Shown here in pieces: positions 1-8,619 of a DNA stretch of 29,479 bases. This DNA comes from an uncultured Veillonella sp. Lineage in GTDB: Bacteria; Bacillota; Negativicutes; Veillonellales; Veillonellaceae. Every line of letters begins with the position of its first letter. Within the stretch, counting starts at the first letter, position 1. The DNA is taken from the NCBI RefSeq assembly GCF_915069625.1, contig NZ_CAJZFD010000002.1:1-29479 (forward strand), read 5' to 3'. The notes beneath the pieces are model-generated. The model was not told the DNA's origin. It saw only the letters and a list, made by a program, of their open reading frames with translations, and ran no database searches. A program made the translations under genes and the position numbers.

Positions 1-409
1 GCGAATCTAAAATTTTAGCCAGTGAGCGAATAATACATTCTTTTGTGTTGGCCTTTTGATGATATGTATTGAGCAAATCATTTAGATATTCCTCGGCAGA
101 GTTAAATGATTGAATCGACATAAAAGGATTTCCACTTTTAGAGATATTAACTCTTCTGTATTGACCGGCCCAAGAATAAACGTCTTGAAAAAGATATTTA
201 TGAATTTTTTGTATATCATCAGTGGAATACACTAAAATCGGCTGTATATATAAATCTGCAAGCCGTTTTGATACATATAAATGCTCATTATTTTTTGCTA
301 ACTTAGGATCTAGAATATTTTGTTTATTTATTAATACAAATGAATTTTCATAGGTATAGAAATTATCTAAATCTATGTACTGGTAACCTTCGTATTGGTT
401 TTTAGCCAA
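1..409 (-). CDS. Fic/DOC-family protein (toxin), N-terminal part, truncated by window edge
   Basis: My translation of the minus strand from a TTG at 409-407 gives 136 residues running off the window. The stretch HKYLFQDVYSWAGQYR followed by RVNISKSGNPF is the conserved N-terminal part of Fic domains, enzymes that usually transfer AMP to target proteins. The catalytic HPFxxGNGR loop would lie beyond position 1 and is not visible, so activity cannot be judged. The TTG start is chosen because it overlaps the antitoxin stop by 8 nt (402-409) and has a GGAAGGA-type ribosome binding site about 8 nt upstream (around 418-425). The overlap implies translational coupling with the upstream antitoxin gene. 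Seen: motif and overlap. Known: Fic fold. Inferred: toxin role, from the neighbour. Confidence 0.85.
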   Translation of the reverse strand, partial: MAKNQYEGYQYIDLDNFYTYENSFVLINKQNILDPKLAKNNEHLYVSKRLADLYIQPILVYSTDDIQKIHKYLFQDVYSWAGQYRRVNISKSGNPFMSIQSFNSAEEYLNDLLNTYHQKANTKECIIRSLAKILDS

Positions 410-590
410 TTTGTAGTTCCTTCCTTCTGTTTGTAACATAATTTTTTAATTCTAGAACTGATTCAGTTGTAGGAGTGAAGTCTTCAATCATAGATGAACC
501 TATGGCATACCAAACTGCATCAAAGTCCTCATAAGTATCAAATTGTACATCTAAAATGGTGAGTTTTTCTTTATTTACATTTAATGTCAT
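402..590 (-). CDS. Small VbhA-like antitoxin of a Fic toxin-antitoxin pair
   Basis: This 62-residue acidic protein lies directly upstream of and overlaps the Fic gene. The start is the ATG at 590-588, five nt after GGAGG (600-596); a GTG at 596 would overlap that ribosome binding site and is rejected. Class I Fic toxins are inhibited by a separate antitoxin helix carrying the motif (S/T)xxxE(G/N). Here residues 32-37 read SSMIED, so Ser32 and Glu36 are in place, followed by Asp37 instead of Gly/Asn, then FTP. From memory this lines up with SQRLEGLEP of VbhA. The Glu would compete with ATP gamma-phosphate binding in the Fic pocket. Seen: motif and position. Known: class I Fic inhibition. Inferred: antitoxin role. 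Confidence 0.75.
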   Translation of the reverse strand: MTLNVNKEKLTILDVQFDTYEDFDAVWYAIGSSMIEDFTPTTESVLELKNYVTNRRKELQIG

Positions 591-612
591 AGGCACCTCC
601 TTTATTACTATT

Positions 613-621
613 ATTATAGCA
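613..621 (-). promoter_or_regulatory. Extended -10 promoter element for the antitoxin-Fic operon
   Basis: On the minus strand the bases read TGCTATAAT, a perfect extended -10, 12 nt before the GGAGG ribosome binding site. No good -35 is visible, which is normal for extended -10 promoters. It would give a very short leader. Confidence 0.5.
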
Positions 622-659
622 TAGCTCGTCTCTTTATTTTGTATACATGACCTATTTTA

Positions 660-688
660 TTGACTATTTACTTATCTATTCATATAGT
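660..688 (+). promoter_or_regulatory. Sigma-70-type promoter for the amidohydrolase gene
   Basis: TTGACT (660-665) and TATAGT (683-688) are separated by 17 nt, 37 nt before the ATG at 726. It lies back to back with the antitoxin promoter, so the 590-725 gap holds both divergent promoters. Confidence 0.6.
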
Positions 689-725
689 TAATAGGTAAGT
701 ACTAATTAATTTTTAGGAGGTTCCT

Positions 726-2021
726 ATGTCTGTAAAAGATTTCGTACAACAACGCCGTGATGATTTTATCGCCTTACGTCGAGATTTTCATATGTATCCA
801 GAGCCAGCTTGGCTCGAATATCGTTCTGCCGCTAAAGTAGCTGAAAAGCTAATTGCTTTGGGTTATGATGTGGCACTCGGTGCAGAAGTGCTTGATTTAG
901 ATTCTCGTATGGGTTTGCCTAGCGAGGATGTTATGAAAGCAGCAATGGCTCGTGCTATGGATGAAGGTGCTGATCCTGAGCTCGTAGAAAAAATGGGCTA
1001 TGGTAAAACAGCCATCGTAGCAACAATGAAGTTCAGTGATGATGGTCCTGTTGTGGCATTCCGTGCAGATATGGATTCTAATGATGTTATCGAATCTAAA
1101 GCATCTAACCATATTCCTGCTAAGATTGGTTTCCGTTCTCGCCACGATAAGGCTATGCATGCTTGTGGTCATGATACACATATGACAATGGGCCTTGGCC
1201 TTGCAGAATATATAGCGACACATAAGGATGGATTAAAAGGTACTATCAAACTTATCTTCCAACCTGCTGAGGAAGGCGTACGTGGTGCTAAAGCGATGGT
1301 AGAGGCTGGCGTAGTTGATGATGTAGACTTGATGTTTGGCATGCATATTGGCTTTAATGAAAATCTATCCAATTGCTTTGCTTGTAGTGATCATGGTTTC
1401 TTGGCGACTACGAAACTCGATGCTGTGTTCCATGGCTATTCTGCTCATGCTGGTGGTTCTCCAGAAAAGGCTCAAAATGCTATGCTTGCAGGCTGTACAG
1501 CAGTTCTTAACTTACAAGCTATTGCCCGTCATAGCCAAGGTGCATCTCGTATGAATGTAGGCGTTTTTGAAAGTGGTACAGGTCGCAATGTTACACCTGA
1601 TGTAGCAGTTCTTAAATTAGAAACGCGCGGTGCTACTACCGAAATCAATGACTACATGATTGAACGCACTAAAACTATTATTAAAGGCGCTGCAGAAATG
1701 CATGACTGTACATTTGAAATTACAAAACAAGGCGAAACACCAGCTGGTCGTATTAGCGATGATTTAGCTCGTGAAGTACAAGAAATCATTGAACCATTGG
1801 GCATCTTTAAAGAAGTACCGTTTGATTATAGTGGCGGTGGTAGTGAAGACTGCGCGTACTTCTTGAACCGTGTAATTGATCGTGGTGGTCGAGCAACATA
1901 TATGGTATTAGGCTCTGCTATTAAAGCACCTCATCATAATCCATTATTCGATATCGATGAAGAAGACATGCTAAACGGTATTGTTGCATTAGGTACAATT
2001 GCTACTCACTATTTAAAATAG
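726..2021 (+). CDS. M20-family amidohydrolase, AbgA-like (p-aminobenzoyl-glutamate hydrolase type)
   Basis: This 431-residue cytosolic metallo-amidohydrolase is close in length to AbgA (about 436). M20 signatures are present: ALRRDFHMYPEPAW near the N-terminus, the metal-binding MHACGHDTH with Cys147 and His149, the catalytic QPAEEG with Glu182/Glu183, His207 in GMHIG, and PHHNP near residues 402-406. The long insert at about residues 55-90, before the GYGKTAIVA strand, is as I remember it for AbgA-type enzymes rather than N-acyl-L-amino acid or indole-acetyl-conjugate hydrolases. The start has AGGAGG five nt upstream (715-720). No AbgB partner or AbgT transporter follows. Instead a second M20 enzyme and a DcuC-like carrier do, so the true substrate is uncertain; an N-acyl or aminobenzoyl amino acid is likely. 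Confidence 0.85.
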   Translation: MSVKDFVQQRRDDFIALRRDFHMYPEPAWLEYRSAAKVAEKLIALGYDVALGAEVLDLDSRMGLPSEDVMKAAMARAMDEGADPELVEKMGYGKTAIVATMKFSDDGPVVAFRADMDSNDVIESKASNHIPAKIGFRSRHDKAMHACGHDTHMTMGLGLAEYIATHKDGLKGTIKLIFQPAEEGVRGAKAMVEAGVVDDVDLMFGMHIGFNENLSNCFACSDHGFLATTKLDAVFHGYSAHAGGSPEKAQNAMLAGCTAVLNLQAIARHSQGASRMNVGVFESGTGRNVTPDVAVLKLETRGATTEINDYMIERTKTIIKGAAEMHDCTFEITKQGETPAGRISDDLAREVQEIIEPLGIFKEVPFDYSGGGSEDCAYFLNRVIDRGGRATYMVLGSAIKAPHHNPLFDIDEEDMLNGIVALGTIATHYLK

Positions 2022-2047
2022 GACATATTGATTGAGATATTGTGATT

Positions 2048-2088
2048 CATACATCTAAACTATAGGTACATAACTATATAGATGTATG
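2048..2088 (+). promoter_or_regulatory. Intergenic hairpin between the two M20 genes
   Basis: Arms 2048-2057 and 2079-2088 are perfectly complementary over 10 bp, and the pairing continues with about five more bp (TATAG with CTATA) after a 3-nt bulge. No T-run follows, so it is not a standard intrinsic terminator. It may be an mRNA processing or stability element, or a leader structure. Confidence 0.45.
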
Positions 2089-2153
2089 CATCGAAATATG
2101 TATAGTGTGCTATATATTAGATGTAATATGGGTATTAGATTGTGAGGTGTTAT

Positions 2154-3398
2154 ATGATTCAACGAGAGCGTTTAGCTAAAGATTTTGAAGCTATGGCACA
2201 GCTGACTGCACCTGGAGAAGGTATTAATCGCCTAGCTTTCACCAATGCAGATTGGAAGGGGCGCCAATATATCATTGACCGTATGACTGATGCGGGCTTG
2301 ACTGTTGAAATAGATGATTTCGGTAATGTTATGGGCTATAAGGTTGGTAAGAAATCTGAGCTACCGATTGTTATGGTTGGCTCTCATACGGATAGCGTCC
2401 CAAATGGTGGCAACTATGATGGTGTTGTAGGCGTATTGTCTGCTATCGAAGCTATTCGCAGTATGATGGATGATGGTTTTGAACATGACCATACCATTGC
2501 AGTAGTGGACTTTATGTGTGAAGAATCTAGCCGCTTTGGAGCTGCCACATTGGGCAGTAAGGCTATGCGTGGTGAATTGACATTGAAAGATTTACAACGC
2601 TTAGTAGATAAACAAGGTGTGTCCTTGTATGATGCGTTGAAAGAACGTAATTTAAATCCCGATGCTATTGAGCATATGGAATATGAACGACCTGTAAAGT
2701 CTTTCACAGAAATTCATATCGAACAAGGTAAGGTGCTAGAGCATGAAGCAAAACCCATCGGCGTTGTAACTGGTATTGCCGCACCAGAGCGGTTCTATGT
2801 AACCATTCGTGGGAATGCGGACCATAGTGGTGCTACGCCAATGAATTTGCGTCATGATGCCTTATGTGGGGCTTCAAAAATAATCCTCGGTATTGAGGAG
2901 ATTGCATCCATGCAAGAGGAGCCTCCAGTGGTAGGCACAGTCGGTGTTGTTGAGGTAACACCGGGTGCGATGAACGTTATCCCTGGGGCTGTGAAGATGG
3001 GAGTCGATATTCGCAGTATTTCTAAGGTGGCCCGTGATTCTGTAGTTACCCTCATTAAGGAATTTATTGATGTTATTGCAGAGAAACGAGGCTTATCCTA
3101 TACGATTGAGCCTATCGCACAGGATCATCCTGTAGCGATGCATCCGGCCATGATTCGAGAAATCGAAGAGGCTGTTAAGTCTGTAGGTGTAGACTATATG
3201 ACCATGCCAAGCGGTGCTGGTCATGATGCTATGCACTGGGCCGATGATGTTCCAACAGGGATGATTTTTATCCCATGTCGTGAAGGTATTAGTCATAATC
3301 CGGCTGAATTTGCGGAAATGGATGATATCACTACAGGCGCTAAGGTATTGGATACAGTACTTAGAAAACTTAGCTTAGAAAGTACTGAAATTAATTAG
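2154..3398 (+). CDS. M20-family Zn hydrolase, allantoate amidohydrolase / N-carbamoyl-amino acid hydrolase type
   Basis: This 414-residue enzyme belongs to the AllC/HyuC/AmaB subgroup of M20. Diagnostic features are GSHTDSVPNGGNYDGVVGV (residues 76-94; metal ligands His78 and Asp89), the catalytic/metal pair Glu123-Glu124 in CEESSRFG, and EIHIEQGKVLE in the dimerisation region. The usual EEGxRF motif has Ser instead of Gly. The start is the ATG at 2154 with GAGGTG four to five nt upstream; the longer form from GTG at 2142 would begin inside or before that site. Family members hydrolyse allantoate, ureidoglycolate, N-carbamoyl-amino acids or beta-ureidopropionate, releasing ammonia and CO2 or an amino acid. 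No other purine or hydantoin genes are nearby, so the substrate is not resolved. Confidence 0.85.
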   Translation: MIQRERLAKDFEAMAQLTAPGEGINRLAFTNADWKGRQYIIDRMTDAGLTVEIDDFGNVMGYKVGKKSELPIVMVGSHTDSVPNGGNYDGVVGVLSAIEAIRSMMDDGFEHDHTIAVVDFMCEESSRFGAATLGSKAMRGELTLKDLQRLVDKQGVSLYDALKERNLNPDAIEHMEYERPVKSFTEIHIEQGKVLEHEAKPIGVVTGIAAPERFYVTIRGNADHSGATPMNLRHDALCGASKIILGIEEIASMQEEPPVVGTVGVVEVTPGAMNVIPGAVKMGVDIRSISKVARDSVVTLIKEFIDVIAEKRGLSYTIEPIAQDHPVAMHPAMIREIEEAVKSVGVDYMTMPSGAGHDAMHWADDVPTGMIFIPCREGISHNPAEFAEMDDITTGAKVLDTVLRKLSLESTEIN

Positions 3399-3483
3399 GT
3401 TGAGTGCTGTGGAATATGGTATTAGATATAATCTGGTTAGATCTGTGTTAATTAGCTAAGACATTATATTTACGTGGTTAGAA

Positions 3484-3538
3484 GGGTGTATTCCGTAATA
3501 GAATGGTAGAGAATATTTTCTGTTTGTTGGGAATACCC
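3484..3538 (+). promoter_or_regulatory. Leader hairpin before the DcuC-like gene
   Basis: GGGTGTATTCC (3484-3494) can pair with GGAATACCC (3530-3538), leaving a 2-nt bulge on the left arm. The right arm ends about 4 nt before the TTGGAGAG ribosome binding site of the next gene. There is no T-run. It could affect translation initiation or message processing. Confidence 0.35.
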
Positions 3539-3552
3539 GGATTGGAGAGAAT

Positions 3553-4806
3553 ATGGTTATTGCTGGTATTGTTATCGTAGTGGCGACGTTTATTGCCATT
3601 ATTAAACAGTTTGAAACACGGCTCGTTTTATTGCTATCGGGCTTATTAATGTGCTTTATTGGTGGGCAACTTGGTGCTGGTACGACAGCCTTTGTAAAAG
3701 AACTTACAAATCCAGGTCTTGTACCAACCATTTGTACAGTACTTGGTTTTAGTTATGTTATGGAATATACAAAATGTACAGAGCACATGGTATATTTCAT
3801 CTCTGCAGGCCTTAAAAAGATGACTAAAATCATCATCCCTGGTGCTGTTATTATTACGTTCTTGATCAACATTGCGTTGCCTACTGCAGCAGGCTGTGCA
3901 GCTGCTGTGGGCGCATTGCTAATTCCTGCATTGATTCGCTCTGGTGTGCATCCTGCCATGGCAGGCTCTGCTATTTTCTTAGGAACTTGGGGTAGTGCAT
4001 TGAGCCCAGGCCTTATGTTTAACCCACAAGTAGCACAACTAGCCGGTGAAGACGTAATGACCGTTATTGCTAGCTTCTCTATGCAAGCCATTATTGGTAT
4101 TGTAGTAGCAGCTATCTTGCTCAATATCGTAGCTATCGTTAAGAAGGAACATACAGGATATGTATTGAAAGATGCTAACGAAGAAGAAGGCAAAGAATTC
4201 AAGGTAAATTACTTATATGCCATCATCCCAATCATTCCGCTTGTATTACTCGTACTTGGTAGTAAACAAGTAGCAGTGATTCCAGAGATTTCCGTTCCTG
4301 TATCCATGTTAATTGGTACGGCTATCGGCATTATTGCGGTACGACCTAATGTAACAGATGCAGTTAAGAAATTCTTCCGTGGTACTGGCGATGGCATGTG
4401 CGATGTAGTAGGTCTTATGGCTGCAGCGGCGTGCTTTACAGCTGGTATGCAGTACATCGGCCTTACAAGTGCACTCATTGATGGCATGAAGAACTCTCAA
4501 CAAATTGCTCAAATCGGTGCTGCCTTTGGTCCATTCTTATTGGCTGTTATTTCTGGTTCTGGTAATGCAGCAGCTCTTGCCTTTAACGGTGCGGTAACAC
4601 CGCATGCAGCAGACTTTGGCTATGGTATTATGCAACTCGGCTCCATGGCTCAATTAGGTGCTGGTATCGGTCGTAGTATGAGTCCAGTAGCAGGTGCAGG
4701 TATTATCATTGCCGGCTTTGCAGGTATTAACCCTATGGAAATGGCGAAACGTAATGCTGTACCATGTATTATTGCTACAGTAGTGATTATGCTATTGTTA
4801 CTATAA
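3553..4806 (+). CDS. DcuC-like anaerobic C4-dicarboxylate transporter family protein
   Basis: This 417-residue integral membrane protein has about 11-12 hydrophobic segments. The N-terminus starts straight into a membrane helix, and glycine/alanine-rich re-entrant-type stretches such as NIALPTAAGCAAAVG and SGSGNAAALAFNG resemble the DcuC/ion-transporter superfamily. E. coli DcuC has about 461 residues, so this is somewhat short but appears complete. The start has TTGGAGAG 5-10 nt upstream. DcuC proteins exchange or export succinate and related dicarboxylates anaerobically. The association with two amidohydrolases suggests an amino-dicarboxylate or carbamoyl-amino acid as alternative cargo (inference). 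The family call is from general resemblance, so the substrate is open. Confidence 0.7.
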   Translation: MVIAGIVIVVATFIAIIKQFETRLVLLLSGLLMCFIGGQLGAGTTAFVKELTNPGLVPTICTVLGFSYVMEYTKCTEHMVYFISAGLKKMTKIIIPGAVIITFLINIALPTAAGCAAAVGALLIPALIRSGVHPAMAGSAIFLGTWGSALSPGLMFNPQVAQLAGEDVMTVIASFSMQAIIGIVVAAILLNIVAIVKKEHTGYVLKDANEEEGKEFKVNYLYAIIPIIPLVLLVLGSKQVAVIPEISVPVSMLIGTAIGIIAVRPNVTDAVKKFFRGTGDGMCDVVGLMAAAACFTAGMQYIGLTSALIDGMKNSQQIAQIGAAFGPFLLAVISGSGNAAALAFNGAVTPHAADFGYGIMQLGSMAQLGAGIGRSMSPVAGAGIIIAGFAGINPMEMAKRNAVPCIIATVVIMLLLL

Positions 4807-4887
4807 TTGAATACTGATGTAGTTGGTCAATTATAATTCAATAAAACATAGTTGTTCTAGGACTCTAAATTTAAAACTTACAATAAA

Positions 4888-4923
4888 AGAACCCCATTAT
4901 GATTAATATCATGATGGGGTTCT
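4888..4923. terminator. Bidirectional intrinsic terminator between convergent genes
   Basis: A 15-bp stem (4888-4902 with 4909-4923, one G-U pair) has a 6-nt loop. T-rich sequence follows on the plus side and A-rich sequence precedes it, so it serves the transporter gene and the convergent MFS gene. Confidence 0.85.
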
Positions 4924-4952
4924 CTTTATACTATAGAGTTCTATAGGTTCTA

Positions 4953-6131
4953 TTATTTAAGTTTGAAACAAATCCATAGAGCGGAAATAATAAATAAGCC
5001 ACCACTAACCCAGAATAGTGTAGTAAAGCCTAGCCATGCCATAAGGCTAGCACCGCCAACGGATCCTAAGAAATAACCAAAGAATAGACAGGATTGATTA
5101 TAGGAGAATACTTGGCCTGTAAATTCTCGAGGTGTTTTTGAAGATAGGTAGGTGTTTAAAGCTGGAAGCATACCACCTAGACCAAAACCTTGTAGGAATC
5201 TGATGATTGCAAGTTGATATACATCGGAAACATAGGCTTGAGGGATATTTAGAATCCCTACATAGATAAGAGATACTACTAATACTTTACGGGGGCCAAT
5301 TTTATCGACTAATTTACCTAGTGGAGAGCTACTCATAAGTTGAGCAATACCCATAGCAGAGAATACAGCACCCGCAATAAATGCGAGATTTTCTGTGTCG
5401 CTCGGAACGATTCCTTTAATATATACAGATATAACTGGTTGTAAGGACATAATACATATTGCGTAGATAAAGGAAGCTACACATAATGCGACAATACTAT
5501 TAAATTCTGGTATTTGCTCTTTTAACTTGCGGATGGAAAGCTTTTCAGGATTAGGTTTTGGTACATAATTCTCATGGATGAATATAGTTGCTAACACACC
5601 GGCTAAGCCCATGAGGGCACCGACGATGATAAAGTCATTGCGAATACCTACTGTATCTGCAATGTAGCCACCTAATAGAGGTCCAATGAGCGAGCCTGCT
5701 AGGTTAGCCGATGCCAATAGACCTAAGGCCCAACCTGTTCGTTCAATCGGGGTTTCAGAAGCAATTAAGGTAATTGATGCCGAGTAAAATCCACTTACAA
5801 GACCTTGGATTAAACGAATTAGTACGACTCCCTCTGGGGTTGTTTGAAAGGCAATCAAAGCATTACATAAGGCCATGCCAAAGCTAGATCGTATTAATGT
5901 AATTTTACGACCTTTTTTGTCAGCAACACGCCCCCAAAATGGAGCAGCCAAGCAAACGATTATGTAGGTTGCACCGGTTGCTAAACCAGACCATAAGGAC
6001 ATTGCTTCTGGTGTTTGGACGCCTAAATCGTGAAAGTATAAAGGCAGGATTGGAGCTAGCTGACTTACACCAAAGGCTGTACAGAATACACAGACTAAAC
6101 TGATGTATACCGTTCGTTTCCACGTTTCCAA
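4953..6131 (-). CDS. MFS transporter, DHA1 (drug:H+ antiporter-like) family
   Basis: This 392-residue, 12-helix major facilitator protein has motif A, GRVADKKGRK, at residues 67-76, and a second-half copy, GKLVDKIGPRK. A glycine/proline-rich helix-5 region (ASANLAGSLIGPLLGG) resembles the antiporter motif C of DHA1 exporters, so proton-driven efflux of a drug or metabolite is the likely role. The start is TTG at 6131-6129, preceded by AGGAGGG with five-nt spacing; no ATG start fits as well. It lies 49 nt after the Sel1-repeat gene on the same strand with no terminator between them, so the two may be co-transcribed. The substrate cannot be told from sequence. Confidence 0.88.
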   Translation of the reverse strand: METWKRTVYISLVCVFCTAFGVSQLAPILPLYFHDLGVQTPEAMSLWSGLATGATYIIVCLAAPFWGRVADKKGRKITLIRSSFGMALCNALIAFQTTPEGVVLIRLIQGLVSGFYSASITLIASETPIERTGWALGLLASANLAGSLIGPLLGGYIADTVGIRNDFIIVGALMGLAGVLATIFIHENYVPKPNPEKLSIRKLKEQIPEFNSIVALCVASFIYAICIMSLQPVISVYIKGIVPSDTENLAFIAGAVFSAMGIAQLMSSSPLGKLVDKIGPRKVLVVSLIYVGILNIPQAYVSDVYQLAIIRFLQGFGLGGMLPALNTYLSSKTPREFTGQVFSYNQSCLFFGYFLGSVGGASLMAWLGFTTLFWVSGGLFIISALWICFKLK

Positions 6132-6180
6132 CGTATCCCTCCTTTCTTAGTCGTAGTATGTTCTTAATAAAATAATACGC

Positions 6181-8394
6181 TTATTTCTGTTTTATTTCAT
6201 CCCAATCACTTAAATCCGGTAGTTTATTGCTTGTTATAGATTCTTGAATCCAGTAGTTAATGGATGTTAAGTTGCAAGACTCTCGTTCAAAGACATATTC
6301 GTTGTCTTCGTCTACAGTGGCATAGAGTTGAATGCGTAAGTTCTTACCTTTTTTACGCTCGATGTAATAGCTAATACATTGCTCATCAATGCTAGAAGGG
6401 CGAACCGAAATCATATCATACTTGCCATTCGCTACGCCTTCTAAGGCATCCTTAATCATCTGATTGGAATATTCATATTGACTGAGGTAGAAGATATCGT
6501 TATCGCAAGTTAATACGTATTCTCGAGGAGGCGTAGTGTTTTTGTACTCTTTCTCCCAGCTTTCATCAATCACAGGCAAGGTAGCATGATCATAGAATTC
6601 CTTAATTAAAGCAAGACCTTTAGGAATGGACATCTCCTTGAAGTATCGTATTTCATATACTGTAGGCTCCAAGGTTTCATCGCGTTCCGTTGGATTCTCA
6701 ATGTAGCCGTATAGATAGATGGTACAAGCATTTTTATCTTCGTTGTGGAACATAACGATGCTGTACACATCGTGAATAATGTTTCCTATAGATTGGCGAT
6801 TATCATAGATAATAAAGCTGAGATATTTTTGTGTATCCCATTCCCGTTGAATGAAATTCCAGTCGTATTTATTAGTGCGCCAACCAGTAGTAGAGTCCTC
6901 GAAGATTTCTAATACGTCAACGGAGTTTTGTGGCCAAGCAGGTGGCATAGGATTACACGTTGTAGAAGATTGCGTTATCCCTTCCTTGTACTGATAGTGA
7001 CCATCAACGAGTTCAAAGGCCTCTAACCGTTCAGATGCTTCGTCTGGAATTACCAATGGCTCACCAGTACCAAAACAATTATCAGTTCTTGTGTTGAGAC
7101 GGTTGATGCTTTCACGAGCGTGCTCATAGAAGGTAACGGCTTGGTCTAAATCTGGCCTTTTTGTAATGGCACCAATTTCGTAGCAATAGCCCGCTGCCAG
7201 TTGCCATAGATGGTCCGCATAGTCATAACTGCCGTATCTATCGTAACATTTGCTAGACTGATCAACGCACTCTACGGCGGTTTCTATGGCAGGGGTATTA
7301 CCTTTTTTGAACGTAAATACATAAGCGAGATATGGCCAAAGGCTATCGAGACTGTAAATAGCTGGATGTTGCAATAAGTGAGCAATGCGAGACCAGTCTT
7401 GGGATTGCCCATCGATGTTTAATGTGCGAATAATGATGGCTTGCATTGTAACATAAGCGTGGTCGTTAAAGTCTAAATAATCTGGGCTTATAGCGGCACG
7501 TTCATAGTATTTGAGGGCCTTTTGAATATCTTGAGGGATTCTTCTGTGAGACTCACCTGGTTTAGCATAATATTCAGCAGCTTCACGCAAGCACAGGCCA
7601 TTATTCATGGCTGCGCCGCGCTCAAAATACTCGAGAGCTCGTTCATGCTCTCCACGCGACTTACATATATCGCCTGCTAAATACATCATGAGTGGCAAAC
7701 CTGCTTCAGCGCCTTCAAAAATAACGTGTTCCTCCATTGCCTTATTACCTTTCTCGGCATAGGTGATGCGAAGGTTACGGTACGCAATGACAAGACCTGC
7801 GGCTGCGGATTTATGCAACCATTGCTGTGCTATAGATGTTACTTTTGCGGACAATCTATGTTGATTCGGTTGTACAAATAAAGACTTTAAGAAATGGACA
7901 ACGCCAGATGGTTCACCTTCATTAACTATCTTTTGTGCAGATGGCAAGAGGCGGTAATCCTCCCATTGGAATACATTGGCAATGGCGTAGGCACAGTAGG
8001 AACAACCCTTTTGAGCGCCTTCATAGACGCGCTGGAATGCTTCGTCCTTTGTCATAGGCAGCTCTTTTTCAATGGTTGGTGTAAGGGCACCTGAGGTACG
8101 CATAGCCTGCAAAATAGCAATGGCACTGCCTTTGCGGATGGCCGTATGTAAATAACTATACGCCTTAGTGTCATCCTCAGGGAAGCCTGCTTCAATCCAT
8201 GTAAACTGCGGCCCCGAATAAACGCGCGCTAAGATGGCATACGCATCGCCGATACCTGGAATCTTTTGCCCTTCCTCGTCCAATTTCACAAGGGCCTCTA
8301 GCTCAGCCTTGCCCGACCAAGCGATATCTTTATTGCACTGGTGGAATATTTTATTGAAAGATTGCTGTATTTGATCCGTGAAATAAAAACTCAT
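6181..8394 (-). CDS. Large Sel1/TPR-like repeat protein of unknown function
   Basis: This 737-residue soluble protein has no signal peptide and no membrane segment. Residues about 50-150 and 190-310 contain degenerate Sel1/tetratricopeptide helices (for example AYAILARVYS, ALEYFERGAAM, ALKYYERAAIS), which form superhelical protein-binding scaffolds. The C-terminal part, about 480-737, is mixed alpha/beta, rich in Tyr, Asp and Glu, and I do not recognise it. The start has AAGGAGAG before the ATG. Base composition around the N-terminal half is more GC-rich than its surroundings. It is probably co-transcribed with the downstream MFS gene. Function is not assigned; a cytosolic scaffold is as far as the sequence goes. 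Confidence 0.75.
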   Translation of the reverse strand: MSFYFTDQIQQSFNKIFHQCNKDIAWSGKAELEALVKLDEEGQKIPGIGDAYAILARVYSGPQFTWIEAGFPEDDTKAYSYLHTAIRKGSAIAILQAMRTSGALTPTIEKELPMTKDEAFQRVYEGAQKGCSYCAYAIANVFQWEDYRLLPSAQKIVNEGEPSGVVHFLKSLFVQPNQHRLSAKVTSIAQQWLHKSAAAGLVIAYRNLRITYAEKGNKAMEEHVIFEGAEAGLPLMMYLAGDICKSRGEHERALEYFERGAAMNNGLCLREAAEYYAKPGESHRRIPQDIQKALKYYERAAISPDYLDFNDHAYVTMQAIIIRTLNIDGQSQDWSRIAHLLQHPAIYSLDSLWPYLAYVFTFKKGNTPAIETAVECVDQSSKCYDRYGSYDYADHLWQLAAGYCYEIGAITKRPDLDQAVTFYEHARESINRLNTRTDNCFGTGEPLVIPDEASERLEAFELVDGHYQYKEGITQSSTTCNPMPPAWPQNSVDVLEIFEDSTTGWRTNKYDWNFIQREWDTQKYLSFIIYDNRQSIGNIIHDVYSIVMFHNEDKNACTIYLYGYIENPTERDETLEPTVYEIRYFKEMSIPKGLALIKEFYDHATLPVIDESWEKEYKNTTPPREYVLTCDNDIFYLSQYEYSNQMIKDALEGVANGKYDMISVRPSSIDEQCISYYIERKKGKNLRIQLYATVDEDNEYVFERESCNLTSINYWIQESITSNKLPDLSDWDEIKQK

Positions 8395-8582
8395 ACTCTC
8401 TCCTTCGCATAATAATCAGTAAAACCTGATAACATATGTAGTTTCAGTATACTATTAGTATTTAAGGGAACACAATATAAATATTCTGAATTTAGAGGGG
8501 GCTAGGGAAATCAGTAATTGGATTATATATGGCTATTAAATAATGAACGAATGTAAGGATAAGGTGAAAGTTGAGATTTTTC

Positions 8583-8612
8583 TTGACTTTCATTCTATAG
8601 AAACATTATAAT
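8583..8612 (+). promoter_or_regulatory. trp operon promoter
   Basis: TTGACT (8583-8588) and TATAAT (8607-8612) are spaced 18 nt apart. Transcription would start near 8618-8620, just before the T-box leader. The remaining 8395-8582 stretch, back to the divergent Sel1-repeat gene, shows no further recognisable element. Confidence 0.75.
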
Positions 8613-8619
8613 CAGATTA

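Noticed and set aside
897..1223. Minus-strand ORF of 108 codons within the amidohydrolase
   Set aside because: It is a Cys/His/Thr-rich shadow of the amidohydrolase reading frame with no start signals.
2142..2153. GTG start for the second M20 enzyme
   Set aside because: The GAGGTG ribosome binding site lies within this stretch and serves the ATG at 2154.
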